A stretch of DNA of 64,000 nt from Lentzea cavernae (GTDB lineage: Bacteria; Actinomycetota; Actinomycetes; Mycobacteriales; Pseudonocardiaceae): contig NZ_BNAR01000026.1 in NCBI RefSeq assembly GCF_014653695.1, positions 40,575 to 104,574 on the forward strand. The letters are read 5' to 3'. Made by a program: the position numbers and the translations under genes. The notes beneath the pieces were generated by a model that was not told the origin of the DNA, ran no database searches, and was given only the letters and a program-made list of their open reading frames with translations. Below, piece by piece: positions 15,681-24,565 of the stretch; position 1 is the first letter of the stretch, and each line of letters opens with the position of its first letter.

Positions 15681-17398
15681 TGCGCTTCTACCTCTCCACG
15701 CTGGCAGGACATCGCAGAGGTGTGCTGATCCTGCTCGGCTGGTCGCTGCTCGAGGGCATTCCCGCGTTCTTCGGCGGCAGGCTCGTCGGCACCGCCGTCG
15801 ACCAGGGCTTCGCCGCCGGGGATCCACTGGCCGGCGTGCTGTGGCTGCTGGTGTTCGCCGGGCTCGCGGTGGCGGGCGCGCTGGGCCAGCGGCAGGTGTT
15901 CGCCCGGCTCGGATCCGTCGTCGAACCGATGCGCGACGCCCTGGTCGCGCGGGTCGTGCGGGGCGTGCTGAACGACCCGTCGCACCGCCGCACACCGGAC
16001 GCCAGCGCGGTCGCCATGATCACCCGGCACGTCGAGGTGGTCCGCGACGCCACCGCGGGCGTGCTGGTGCAGGCCCGTGCCCTGCTGGTCACGACGGTCG
16101 CCGCGCTCGTCGGCGTCGCGACGACGGCCGCCGCGCTGATCTGGCTGGTCGTGCTGCCGATCGTGGCCGCGTTGCTGCTCTTCGGGTTGATGCTCCCCTC
16201 GCTGGCCAAACGTCAGCGCGACGCGGTGATGGCCGACGAACGCACGGCGGAGGCGTCCGGCTCGGTGCTCACCGGGCTGCGCGACGTCGCCGCCTGCGAC
16301 GCGGCCGACGAGGCCTACCGGGACGTCGCGAGGCAGGTCGACCAGCAGGCCAGGGCCACGATCACCGTCGCGTGGGCGAACTCGTTGCGCGCCACGGTGA
16401 TCGCGCTCGGCGGCTTCGCGCCCATCGCCCTGCTGGTGGCGTTCGCCCCGCCGCTCGTCGCGTCCGGCCAGCTCACGACGGGTGCGGTGCTGGCGGCCGT
16501 CGTCTACCTGACCAACAGCGTGAACCCCGCCCTGCACGGCCTGGCCCGCACCACCAGCACGGTCGTGATGCGGCTGATGGTCGCGCTCAAACGACTCCAG
16601 GAGGCGGCACCGCGCGCCGACGAGCGGGCAGGCACCGAGACCCCGTCCAACGGGGAGTTCGTGCTGCGCGACGTGACGTTCGGCTGGAGCCCGGACGCGG
16701 AACCGGTGGTGCGCGGCCTGTCGCTCGACCTGCGTCCCGGCGACCACCTGGCGGTGGTCGGCCCGTCGGGCATCGGCAAGTCCACAATGGCCAGTCTGCT
16801 CACCGGGCTGATGGCCCCGGACGACGGCCGGGTCCTGTTCGGCGGAGCACCCGTCGACCGGGTGACCCCGGCGGTCCGGCACCACGCGATCGCGCTGATC
16901 CCGCAGGAGACCTACCTGTTCACGGGCACCGTGCGGGAGAACCTGGCGCTTCTCGCACCGCGGGCGACCGACGAGGACCTCCTCGACGCGGTCAAGAAGG
17001 TTGGCGCCAAACAACTCCTGGACAGGATCGGCGGCCTGGACGCCGCGCTCGGGCACGGCGGAGAAGGACTTTCCGCTGGTGAGGCGCAGCTCCTGGCACT
17101 CGCGCGGGTCTACGTGACGTCCGCCGGCGTCGTCATCCTCGACGAGGCCACGTCACACCTGGACCCGGCCGCCGAGGCCCGCGTCGAACGGGCTTTCGCG
17201 GAAAGACGGGGAATTCTCGTGGTGATCGCACACCGGCTGAGCTCGGCGTTGCGGGCCAACCGGGTGCTGGTCATGGACGGCGGCAAGCCGTTGCTCGGCA
17301 CCCACGAGCACCTGCTCAAGACGTCCGCGCTCTACGGACAGCTCATGCTGGCGTGGGATCCCACGCACCGAGAAGAAACCCCGCTGCCCAAACGGTGA
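15680..17398 (+). CDS. ABC exporter, fused TMD-NBD, partner subunit
   Basis: This 572-aa half-transporter pairs with the upstream one. Membrane helices occupy about 1-310 and the NBD shows GPSGIGKST, IPQETYLFTGTVREN (Q-loop), a degenerate signature LSAGEAQLLALARV and Walker B VVILDEATSHLD with the His switch VIAHRLS. I start at the ATG at 15680 overlapping the previous stop; an adjacent GTG at 15677 is equally possible. The gene ends inside a hairpin (17378-17405) that also serves the convergent DUF3145 gene. Export of the lanthipeptide is inferred from position. Confidence 0.9.
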   Translation: MRFYLSTLAGHRRGVLILLGWSLLEGIPAFFGGRLVGTAVDQGFAAGDPLAGVLWLLVFAGLAVAGALGQRQVFARLGSVVEPMRDALVARVVRGVLNDPSHRRTPDASAVAMITRHVEVVRDATAGVLVQARALLVTTVAALVGVATTAAALIWLVVLPIVAALLLFGLMLPSLAKRQRDAVMADERTAEASGSVLTGLRDVAACDAADEAYRDVARQVDQQARATITVAWANSLRATVIALGGFAPIALLVAFAPPLVASGQLTTGAVLAAVVYLTNSVNPALHGLARTTSTVVMRLMVALKRLQEAAPRADERAGTETPSNGEFVLRDVTFGWSPDAEPVVRGLSLDLRPGDHLAVVGPSGIGKSTMASLLTGLMAPDDGRVLFGGAPVDRVTPAVRHHAIALIPQETYLFTGTVRENLALLAPRATDEDLLDAVKKVGAKQLLDRIGGLDAALGHGGEGLSAGEAQLLALARVYVTSAGVVILDEATSHLDPAAEARVERAFAERRGILVVIAHRLSSALRANRVLVMDGGKPLLGTHEHLLKTSALYGQLMLAWDPTHREETPLPKR

Positions 17399-17405
17399 GC
17401 GGGGT
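17378..17405. terminator. Bidirectional hairpin between convergent genes
   Basis: ACCCCGCT (17378-17385) and AGCGGGGT (17398-17405) pair perfectly across a 12-nt loop. The stem includes the stop region of the second exporter and faces the end of the minus-strand gene at 17429. Confidence 0.65.
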
Positions 17406-17428
17406 CCACTCAGGACTGAACGGCTCGC

Positions 17429-17932
17429 TCAGCCAACGCGGTGCAGCCAGGTGACCGGTGCGCCGTCTCCCGCACGGCGGAACGGTTCCAGCGCGTCGTC
17501 CCACGCGGCGCCGAGGAGCTCGTCGACGCCGTGCGCGAAGGATTCACCACCTCTGGCTCTGGTGGCGAGAGAACGCAACTGGTCCTCGTTGACCACTATG
17601 TCGCCGTTGGCCGATGTGCGGGCGTGCCACAGCCCCAAAACGGGCGCGAAGCAGAAGCGCTCCCCGTCCTGACCGGAGGAAGGTTCCTCGGTCACCTCGA
17701 ACCGGAGCATCGGCCACGCGCGCAGCGCGGCAACGAGCTTGGCGCCGGTGCCGGCGTCTCCGGTCCACGCGCATTCAGCGCGCAACTGGCCTGGTGCCGC
17801 TGGTTGCGCTGCCCACCTGAGGTCTACCCGGACACCGAGGGTGCCCGAGATCGCCCACTCGACGTGCGGACAGACCGCAGACGGCGACGAGTGGACGTAA
17901 ACCACGCCACTGGTGCTGCCACGGGTGCTCAC
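17429..17932 (-). CDS. DUF3145 domain protein
   Basis: This 167-aa protein matches the actinobacterial DUF3145 family, recognised by GVVYVHSSPSAVCPHVEWA near the N-terminus, a central FAPVLGLWHARTSANGDIVVNED segment (given in two parts: FAPVLGLWHART and ANGDIVVNED) and a C-terminal LGAAWDDALEPFRRAG. The family is conserved in core regions of actinobacterial genomes, and its function is unknown to me. It stands alone, convergent with the exporter genes, and is probably not part of the lanthipeptide system. Confidence 0.88.
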   Translation of the reverse strand: MSTRGSTSGVVYVHSSPSAVCPHVEWAISGTLGVRVDLRWAAQPAAPGQLRAECAWTGDAGTGAKLVAALRAWPMLRFEVTEEPSSGQDGERFCFAPVLGLWHARTSANGDIVVNEDQLRSLATRARGGESFAHGVDELLGAAWDDALEPFRRAGDGAPVTWLHRVG

Positions 17933-18133
17933 TGCTGACCTCCGCTACTCGACGAGGGACGTCTTCCCCTACGCCTTTGTCGAGAGTGAGGTGATCACCG
18001 CGAAACCCGTTCGCTGCATTCTGCCTCGACTTGAGGCATGTCCGCCATAAGAACCAGCTCGATCATCACCCGACCGGGGCAGATACAGGTCTTAAGTCCC
18101 GATCTACCCCGCCGAGCGATGCCCGATCGTGAT

Positions 18134-19474
18134 CTACAGCGCGTTTACCGCGGCCACCACGTCGACCAGGCCGGTCCCCTTGTCGAAAGACGAGGTGAAG
18201 GGCCCTGCCGGCTGGTAGCCCGTGCCGTACTTGTGGGCCGACGACTTCAGCGCCCGCTCGACGTCGGCGGGCGTCGCGGAGGGCTTGGCCTGGAACAGCT
18301 GTGCGACGATCCCGGCGATGTGCGGCGCCGCCATCGACGTGCCGCTGATCGTGTTGAACGTGCCGAGGTCGAGCAGTCCCGGCCCGTTCTGCGGCTTCAG
18401 GCCGGTCGCGCAGATCGGCAGGTACAGCCGGCACGACGAGGCGATGTTCTCCCCCGGCGCCGAGATGTCCGGCCACGTCGCCGGGTCGGTGGCCAGGCCA
18501 CGGGATGAGAAGTCCGACACAGCGCCGTCGCGGGTGCCGGTCTCCTGGTCGTTGTAGGAGGCGACGGATATCACGCCGGGTGTCGGGTCGACGCCGGGCG
18601 GGTTCGACAGGTTCGCCGACCCGTCGCCGCCGTCGTTGCCGTTCGCCCACACCACCACGACGCCTTCGGCCACGAGACGGCGCTGCAGCTTGACGGTGAC
18701 CGACTCGGGGTCGAACGCACCGCCGCCGGACGGCCCATAGGAGTTGTTGATCACCTTGATCGGCGGGCAGGCCGACGCGGGCACGCCGGCGCCGCACGGT
18801 GCCCGGTGGTTCTCCAGCACCCAGTTCAGCGCGGCGTCCGCGCCGAGGATGAGGATCGCCGCGCCGGTCGAGATCACGACGCCCTTCGCGCCCGGCGCCG
18901 CGCCGCGGATCACCGGGCCACCGGTGGTCCGCACGTCACCGCCGATCGCGATGCCGGTGACGTGCGTGCCGTGCCCGCCGAGCGAGGTCGTGTCGGTGTC
19001 GAGGAAGTTCGGCACCGGCACGATGCAGTTCGTCTGCACCGAGCCGTCCAGGCACAGGCTCTTGAGGTTGCGGACGATCCTGCCGCCGAACGACGGGTGC
19101 GTCGGGTCGACGCCCGAGTCGATCACCGCCACCGACACCCCCGCGCCGGTCAGCCCGAGGTCGTTGCGGGCGTCCAGGCCGCGGGTGGCCGTGTGCGAGG
19201 TCGAGCCGAGGAACCGGATCGGCTTCTGGACCTCGACGCGCGTGACGCCCGGCCTGGCCCTGGCGGTGGAGATCCGCGCCGAGTCACCCCTCGCGGCGAC
19301 GACACCGATCTTGCCGAAGCTCGTGAGCCTCTGCAGACCGGCCGCCTCGACCGCCTGTTCGGCGGCGGCGATGTCGGTGCCGTGGACGTAGACCGTGGAG
19401 GTCGGAGCGGCCGTCGCGACAGGGGAGGCGACGGCCACCAGCAGTACGGCGAGCGATGCAGCGCGTTTGTACAT
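18134..19474 (-). CDS. Secreted subtilisin-like S8 serine protease
   Basis: This 446-aa exported protease starts at the ATG at about 19474, chosen because GGAGGG lies just upstream and because MYKRAASLAVLLVAVASPVATA is a signal peptide. A propeptide (inhibitor I9-like, about 25-90) precedes the catalytic domain. The triad is Asp119 in VAVIDSGVD, His168 in GGHGTHVTG and Ser380 in SGTSMAAPHIAG, with oxyanion Asn280 in WANGNDG. Two Cys pairs in the catalytic domain suggest disulfides. It is 0.7 kb from the lanthipeptide exporters; a role in leader removal is conceivable but only positional. Confidence 0.93.
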   Translation of the reverse strand: MYKRAASLAVLLVAVASPVATAAPTSTVYVHGTDIAAAEQAVEAAGLQRLTSFGKIGVVAARGDSARISTARARPGVTRVEVQKPIRFLGSTSHTATRGLDARNDLGLTGAGVSVAVIDSGVDPTHPSFGGRIVRNLKSLCLDGSVQTNCIVPVPNFLDTDTTSLGGHGTHVTGIAIGGDVRTTGGPVIRGAAPGAKGVVISTGAAILILGADAALNWVLENHRAPCGAGVPASACPPIKVINNSYGPSGGGAFDPESVTVKLQRRLVAEGVVVVWANGNDGGDGSANLSNPPGVDPTPGVISVASYNDQETGTRDGAVSDFSSRGLATDPATWPDISAPGENIASSCRLYLPICATGLKPQNGPGLLDLGTFNTISGTSMAAPHIAGIVAQLFQAKPSATPADVERALKSSAHKYGTGYQPAGPFTSSFDKGTGLVDVVAAVNAL

Positions 19475-19617
19475 GGACCCTCCGTGAACATAGGCAGGCA
19501 ATCCAACTAACGAGTGATCCACATAACGGTGACGGCCATCACGCAATGTCTCGACCGAGTGCGTTCGGGTGATCCCGGACCGCTACGGTGTCCCCCCGTG
19601 CGGAAAGGTAGGGACTC

Positions 19618-20848
19618 GTGCGGCTGATCCGTCTGGGCGCTGAACCTTCGGCCATTGGGGCGGACGTGCGTGCCGCCCTCACGGCGTGGGGCGCGGGTAC
19701 CGGAGTGCTGGGTGGCGTCGCGCTGATCGGCGTCCAGCCACCGGACTGCCCCGTGCCGCTGGACGCGATCGTCGTGCTGCCCAAGGGCGTCCTCGTGATC
19801 GTCGGCGTCGACCTGCCCGATCCCGGGATCAAGCTCGAGGCGCCGCTCGGCGGTCAGTGGGCGATCGACGGCTGGCCGCTGGTCTCCCAGGACCGCGCCG
19901 AACCCCGCGACCGAGGCCGTGGCCGCGGCGACGGCGGTGGCGCAGCGGATCCAGGCGATGCGCGCGGAACCGCTCCCGGTCAGCACGGTCGTGGCGGTCG
20001 GCCCGTTCGTGAGCCAGGTCGTGCAGCCGACGAACGACCTCAACCGCGGCGTGCGGGTGCTGCACCCCAAACCGTCCACTTTGCTCAGTGCGGCCCGCGA
20101 ACTCGCGACGTCGACCGTGCCGTGCACGGCCGACCACGCCGTGAAGCTCCTCGCGATCCTGCAGACCACCGGCACACCGCCGGAGTCGCGGACGCTGTTG
20201 TCCGAGGGCTTCAGCGACGAGGTCACCGACCTCGCGGCGGCCAGCACGATGCTGATCCCCAAGGCCCAGATCCGCCAGGCCATCGGGCGCAAGCGCTTGC
20301 CGGGCAAGCTGACCTGGCCGTACCTCGCGGCGGCGGGACTGCTCGCGCTGGTCCTCGTCGTGTGGCTGGTGGTGGCGCTGCCCGGCGACGACAAGCCTGC
20401 CGACGCGACGCCCGCGCCGACGTCGACGCAACCGACGACGGTGGTCGTGGACGGCACCGCGTTCGTGCCGAAGGAGATGAAGAAGGACCAGGACTGCAAG
20501 ACGCAGGCGTTCGGCGACGTGAAGGCGTGGCTGATCGCGAACGACTGCGGGGTGCTGCTGCGCGCCACCTACGAGACCACGGTGCAGGACAAGCAGGCGA
20601 CCGTGCTGGTGGCGGACATGGACGTGTACGACGCCCCGAGCGCGAAGGCGTTGCACTCGGTCGTCCTGCTGCCCGGGTCGGGCGGTGTGCACGGGCTGGA
20701 CGGCAAACCGCTGGAGAACGCGGCGTTCGCGAACAACGTCAAGGGAAGCCACGTGACGTTGGCTTTCGCGGTGTGGTCCGGCGGTGCGGGCGACCCGTCG
20801 CTCGAGCCGATCGCCAAGCAGGCGTTGCGGCTGCCCACCACCAGGTAG
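19618..20848 (+). pseudogene. Membrane-anchored hypothetical protein, split by a +1 frameshift near 19900
   Basis: Two overlapping frames together encode one protein. The first frame from GTG 19618 gives a coherent domain (MRLIRLGAEPSAIGADV ... APLGGQWAIDGWPLVSQDR) and then turns into Arg/Gly-rich nonsense after about residue 94. The frame one base later continues coherently as NPATEAVAAATAVAQRI and runs to 20848 through a transmembrane helix (WPYLAAAGLLALVLVVWLVVAL), a Pro/Thr linker and an extracellular domain with a probable Cys pair. The switch is at GCCGAACCCC around 19899-19901 and fits a single inserted base. It may be a real mutation, a sequencing error or, less likely, programmed. 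Function unknown; the intact product would be about 410 aa. Confidence 0.75.
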
Positions 20849-20860
20849 AGGGTGGAGGAC

Positions 20861-21220
20861 ATGGTCGGACAACTGCGTTCTGTCGTGCTCGACTGCCCCA
20901 ACCCCTCCGAACTCGCGTCGTTCTACGAGAAACTGCTCGGTGCGGAACGACTGGCCGGAGGGGACGACACCTGGGTGGTGATCGTCGCGAACGGCACGCG
21001 CGTCGCGTTCCAGCTCACCCCGGAGTACCGGCCGCCGACGTTCCCGGACCCGCACGGCTCGCAGCAGTTCCACCTCGACGTGCTGGTCGACGACGTCGAG
21101 GAGGCCGAGCCGGAGGTGCTGGCACTCGGCGCCCGGTTGCTGCAGAAGGACACCGGCGACGACTTCCGGGTGTACGCGGACCCGGTGGGCCACACCTTCT
21201 GCCTCATGTGGCTTCCTTAG
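20861..21220 (+). CDS. VOC (glyoxalase/dioxygenase-like) family protein
   Basis: This 119-aa protein has the betaalphabetabetabeta repeat of the vicinal-oxygen-chelate fold: MVGQLRSVVLDCPNPSELA with a SFYEKLLGAE segment, then QQFHLDVLVDDVEEAE and a C-terminal VYADPVGHTFCLMW. Metal-ligand positions (His in FHLDV, the Asp/Glu near the end) are partly visible. I chose the ATG at 20861; a GTG at 20852 is possible, and neither has a well-spaced ribosome-binding site, so translation may be coupled to the gene ending at 20848. The substrate cannot be told; many members are resistance or detoxification proteins. Confidence 0.8.
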   Translation: MVGQLRSVVLDCPNPSELASFYEKLLGAERLAGGDDTWVVIVANGTRVAFQLTPEYRPPTFPDPHGSQQFHLDVLVDDVEEAEPEVLALGARLLQKDTGDDFRVYADPVGHTFCLMWLP

Positions 21221-21223
21221 GAC

Positions 21224-21640
21224 ATGAGCCAGCCGATTCCGTTCACCGACCTCAACTTCAAGCTCGCCGTCGTCCAGGAGCTGATGTACGTCCAGGAGCT
21301 CCTGCCTAGGTTCGACCTGCGCGAGCACGCCTCCGCACAGGGCTTCACCTACGACGACGGGAGCTTCGGGGCGGTGCCCGAGGCACTGGCCCACTTCGAG
21401 GCGCTCGAGGTTCCCGCCGGGCTCGCGGAGAAGATCACCGAGATCCAGATGGACGGCGGCAACGAGATCTACCTGCAGATCGCGCCGAACTGGGACGGCG
21501 AGGACGACCTGTTCGACGTCGACGAGTTCGCCGACCTGCGGCACTTCCCCAACCTGAAGTCGATGACGCTGTTGTACACGGGCGACCAGGAGGCGCTGGA
21601 GGCACTGCGCGCCCGCGGGATCGAGGCGGACTGGGTCTGA
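21224..21640 (+). CDS. Conserved hypothetical protein (DUF6892-like)
   Basis: This 138-aa soluble, acidic protein starts IPFTDLNFKLAVVQELMYVQE and has YLQIAPNWDGEDDLFDVDEF in the centre and LRHFPNLKSMTLLYTGD near the end. From memory this matches the DUF6892 group, often found as an immunity-like or leucine-rich-like small domain; function is unknown. It begins 4 nt after the VOC gene stop and is probably co-transcribed with it. Confidence 0.65.
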   Translation: MSQPIPFTDLNFKLAVVQELMYVQELLPRFDLREHASAQGFTYDDGSFGAVPEALAHFEALEVPAGLAEKITEIQMDGGNEIYLQIAPNWDGEDDLFDVDEFADLRHFPNLKSMTLLYTGDQEALEALRARGIEADWV

Positions 21641-21689
21641 CCGGCTCGCGCGGACGCGGACCCGGGGCGCAGAGCCTAGTGTTGCCGCC

Positions 21690-23042
21690 ATGGACTTCGA
21701 CGTCATCGTCATCGGTGGTGGCCCCGTAGGTGAGAACGTGGCCTGGCGGACGGCCGCAGGAGGCCTGTCCACCGCCATGGTCGAGAAGGAACTGGTCGGC
21801 GGCGAGTGCTCGTACTGGGCCTGCATGCCCTCGAAGGCGTTGCTGCGCTCCGGGCACGCGCTCGCCGCCGCCCAGCGGGTCAAGGGCGTGGTCGGCGGGT
21901 CGCTCGACGCGGCCGCCGTGCTGGAGCGGCGCACCGGCTTCACCTCCAACTGGGACGACAGCGGCCAGGTCCAGTGGGCCGAGTCGGAGAACATCCACGT
22001 CCTGCGCGGCAACGGTGAGGTCACCGGCGAACGCGAGGTCACCGTTCGCGGGGCGGACGGCGAAACCGTGTACCGCGCACGTCATGCCGTGGTCGTGTGC
22101 ACCGGCAGCGTGCCGAAGATGCCCCCGCTGGACGGCATCGGGGACACTCCCGTGTGGACCTCGCGCGAGGCCACGTCGGCCCGCGAGGTGCCGGACTCGC
22201 TGGTCGTGCTCGGCGGTGGCGTCGTCGGCGTCGAGATGGCGCAGGCGTGGGCGCGACTGGGCTCGCAGGTGAAGCTCGTCGTGTCCGGTGACCGGCCGCT
22301 GCCGAAGATGGAGGACTTCGTCGGCCCGCTGGTCGCCGAGGGTCTTCAGGCCGACGGCGTCGAGGTGCTGCTCAACGGGCGCGCGTCGTCGATCAAGCCC
22401 GGCGAGCTGACGTTGCAGGACGGCCGGACGGTGCGGGGCTCGCACATCCTCGTCGCCACCGGGCGGGTGCCGGCGACCAAGGACGCCAAGCCGCTGACCA
22501 TCGACGACTCCGGGCTCGTGTCCGGTGTGGACGGCCGGTGGCTGTACGCGGCCGGGGACGTCACCGGCCGCGCGTTGCTGACGCACCAGGGCAAGTACCA
22601 GGGGCGGGCGGTCGGCACGGCGATCCTGGAGCGCTCACGCGGGTTCGAACCCAAGGAGCGGTCTGCGGGGCAGGCGTGGGCCGATCACGTGGCGGTACCT
22701 CAGGTCGTGTTCACCGACCCCGAGGTGGCGTTCGTCGGGCACACCGCCGAGGAGGCGCGCGCCGCCGGGCGTGACGTGAAGGTGGTCGACCTCGACATCG
22801 CGGTCGCCGGGTCGTCGCTGCACGCCGACGGGTACAAGGGCAGGACGCGGATGGTCGTGGACGAGCGGACGCGGACGCTCGTCGGTGTCACGTTCGTCGG
22901 CCAGGACGTCGCCGAGCTGCTGCACTCCGCCACCGTCGCGATCGTCGGGGAGGTCACCGTGGACCGGTTGTGGCACGCGGTGCCCGCCTACCCGACGATC
23001 AGCGAGGTCTGGCTGCGGATGCTCGAGTCCTACGGGCTCTGA
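21690..23042 (+). CDS. FAD/NAD(P) disulfide-oxidoreductase family protein (dihydrolipoyl dehydrogenase-like)
   Basis: This 450-aa flavoprotein belongs to the class I pyridine nucleotide-disulfide oxidoreductases. The FAD-binding motif is VIVIGGGPVGENVA, the redox disulfide is Cys40-Cys45 in GGECSYWACMPSKALLR, the NAD(P) motif is LGGGVVGVEMA, and LYAAGDVTG marks the second FAD site. At the C-terminus the usual HPTxSE active-site base reads AYPTISE: Tyr434 replaces the histidine while Glu439 remains. This C-SYWA-C/AYPTISE subgroup is known in actinobacteria, but its electron partner is not clear. The gene ends convergently with a TetR gene, overlapping by 13 nt. Confidence 0.85.
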   Translation: MDFDVIVIGGGPVGENVAWRTAAGGLSTAMVEKELVGGECSYWACMPSKALLRSGHALAAAQRVKGVVGGSLDAAAVLERRTGFTSNWDDSGQVQWAESENIHVLRGNGEVTGEREVTVRGADGETVYRARHAVVVCTGSVPKMPPLDGIGDTPVWTSREATSAREVPDSLVVLGGGVVGVEMAQAWARLGSQVKLVVSGDRPLPKMEDFVGPLVAEGLQADGVEVLLNGRASSIKPGELTLQDGRTVRGSHILVATGRVPATKDAKPLTIDDSGLVSGVDGRWLYAAGDVTGRALLTHQGKYQGRAVGTAILERSRGFEPKERSAGQAWADHVAVPQVVFTDPEVAFVGHTAEEARAAGRDVKVVDLDIAVAGSSLHADGYKGRTRMVVDERTRTLVGVTFVGQDVAELLHSATVAIVGEVTVDRLWHAVPAYPTISEVWLRMLESYGL

Positions 23043-23686
23043 GGTCGTTCCAGCACGGCTCCGAGCATGCCGGTGAGCAACTCGTCCGCCGTGTCGACCA
23101 CGTACGCGCGATCGTCCTCGTCGTCGACTCTTTCGGCGAGCTTGAACAGCGCGTCCGCGGTCTGCACGGCGATCCGGAACGTCAGCATCACCGGGGCGTC
23201 GCCGTGGGCGCCGAACCGGCCCACGAACATCTCGGCCAGCCGTTCGGCCATCAGCTCGTACTGGTCGACGCTCGAGTCGAGGCGGTGGCTGTCCAGCATG
23301 TCGCTGAACCGGACGCGCCCGAAGCCGGGCACGTCCGCCAGCATCCGCATGTACACCGCGACGACCTGCTTCATCGCCTCGCGCCACGTGTCCGCGATCT
23401 GGCCCGCGGTGAACAGCGCCTCCACCTCGCGGAGATAAGTCTCCATACCGCGAAGTGCCAGAGCGTGCACGACAGATCGTTTGTCGGGGAAGTACTGATA
23501 GAAAGAACCAATGGGCACTCCGGCCACATCGACGATGCGTGCCGTGGTGATGTCGTCGTAGTCGTATTCGTTCAGCAGGCTCGCACAGGCGTCCAGGATC
23601 GCGGAGACGGTCGCCGCGCCGCGCTGTTGCACGGGCTGCCGGCGCATCACCCTGGCTAACCTGCCTTTTGCCGGATCTTCATGCAC
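23030..23686 (-). CDS. TetR-family transcriptional regulator
   Basis: This 218-aa regulator has an N-terminal helix-turn-helix (about 25-70) in the segment ATVSAILDACASLL ... ITTARIVDVAGVPIGSFYQYF with the typical FYQYFPDK end. The ligand domain is helical. I start at GTG 23686 (MHEDPAKGRLARVMRRQPVQQR); a TTG at 23722 would add twelve residues. It overlaps the tail of the convergent oxidoreductase gene. Target genes are not evident; it may control the oxidoreductase or its own promoter. Confidence 0.85.
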   Translation of the reverse strand: MHEDPAKGRLARVMRRQPVQQRGAATVSAILDACASLLNEYDYDDITTARIVDVAGVPIGSFYQYFPDKRSVVHALALRGMETYLREVEALFTAGQIADTWREAMKQVVAVYMRMLADVPGFGRVRFSDMLDSHRLDSSVDQYELMAERLAEMFVGRFGAHGDAPVMLTFRIAVQTADALFKLAERVDDEDDRAYVVDTADELLTGMLGAVLERPQSP

Positions 23687-23742
23687 ACGGACATCTTTAT
23701 CCACAAGTGCTCTTAATCCCAAGCACAGGTTGCCGACAGTTT

Positions 23743-23961
23743 TCAGCCGGGATCTCCGCGGCGTTTCCTGCGCGCCACCCAGCCGAAGTCCACGAGGCAG
23801 ACGGCGGCGAGTAGCAAAAGCAGGATCCCGAGCCAGGTGAGATCAGCTCGCAGCGCCAGCCAGCCGGCCACCGAGTTGAAGACCAGGCCGAATCCCGCCA
23901 GCCACAACCGCAAGGTCAGGGCGCTGCGCGGGGGCGCGGGCGGGGGCAGGTAGTCGCTCAC
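23743..23961 (-). CDS. Small two-helix membrane protein
   Basis: This 72-aa protein starts at GTG 23961, which follows GAGG and lies within 4 nt of the upstream stop (overlapping GTGAG). It has a Pro-rich N-terminus (SDYLPPPAPPRSALT), two hydrophobic helices (LWLAGFGLVFNSVAGWLAL and WLGILLLLLAAVCLVDFGWV) and a basic tail ARRKRRG. The function is not recognised. It is co-transcribed with the membrane protein gene upstream. Confidence 0.7.
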   Translation of the reverse strand: MSDYLPPPAPPRSALTLRLWLAGFGLVFNSVAGWLALRADLTWLGILLLLLAAVCLVDFGWVARRKRRGDPG

Positions 23962-23962
23962 C

Positions 23963-24565
23963 TCATCCGGTTTCCCGCAGCAGCGGAGCCTCAACCCGCC
24001 TCAGCAGGCGCGGCGGTTTCGTCACGTAGGGGCGGACCAGGCGGACAACGGCCAGGCCAGGGGCTATGAGCGGGACCACGGCGGTCAGCACGGCGGCGGT
24101 GATGCCCGCCCGCACGACGTCCTTGGGCATGACGGCGACGCGGTCGACGACGAACGCGCGCCGGCCCGTGATCGACACGGCCGCGAGGACGAGCAGGAAC
24201 ACCACCATGCTGAGCATCGCCCGCTGCACGGCGTGCTCGTACCCGGCCGCCTCCCCCGCGACCAGCACCGCGAACCACCCGGCGAGAGCGGGCAGCTGAC
24301 CCTGTTCGGTGGTGGCCGCCCAGCTCAGACCACCCAGCGTCGCGAGCCACACGAGGACGTCGGCGCGCTCCTGAGCCCATAGGGATGCCGAATCGAGGGG
24401 AATGCCGGTCCAGGCCAGCAGACCGAGCGGGCTCAGGGGGTCGTCGGCCAGCTGGGCGAGCACCCAGGCGAGCGTCCACGCGGAGAGCAGCACCGCGACG
24501 ACGAGCTGCCACCGGGGCCGGCGCACCACGCAGCGGGCGAGCCGGACGATCTCCGCACGCGTCAT
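23963..24565 (-). CDS. Integral membrane protein, hypothetical
   Basis: This 200-aa protein has about four membrane helices (WQLVVAVLLSAWTLAWVLA, ALAGWFAVLVAGEAAGY, AMLSMVVFLLVLAAVSITG, AGITAAVLTAVVPLIAPGLA) and an Arg-rich cytoplasmic C-terminus. I do not recognise a family. The ATG start at 24565 and the overlap with the following small membrane gene suggest a two-gene operon. The sequence shows no enzyme motif. Confidence 0.7.
   Translation of the reverse strand: MTRAEIVRLARCVVRRPRWQLVVAVLLSAWTLAWVLAQLADDPLSPLGLLAWTGIPLDSASLWAQERADVLVWLATLGGLSWAATTEQGQLPALAGWFAVLVAGEAAGYEHAVQRAMLSMVVFLLVLAAVSITGRRAFVVDRVAVMPKDVVRAGITAAVLTAVVPLIAPGLAVVRLVRPYVTKPPRLLRRVEAPLLRETG

Noticed and set aside
18022..18038. 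Small hairpin TGCCTC-GACTT-GAGGCA
   Set aside because: Six base pairs only, in a short gap between a divergent-side promoter region and a gene end; too weak to call.
22639..22653. GGGTTCGAACCC, tRNA T-arm-like
   Set aside because: It lies inside the oxidoreductase gene and there is no acceptor or anticodon arm around it.
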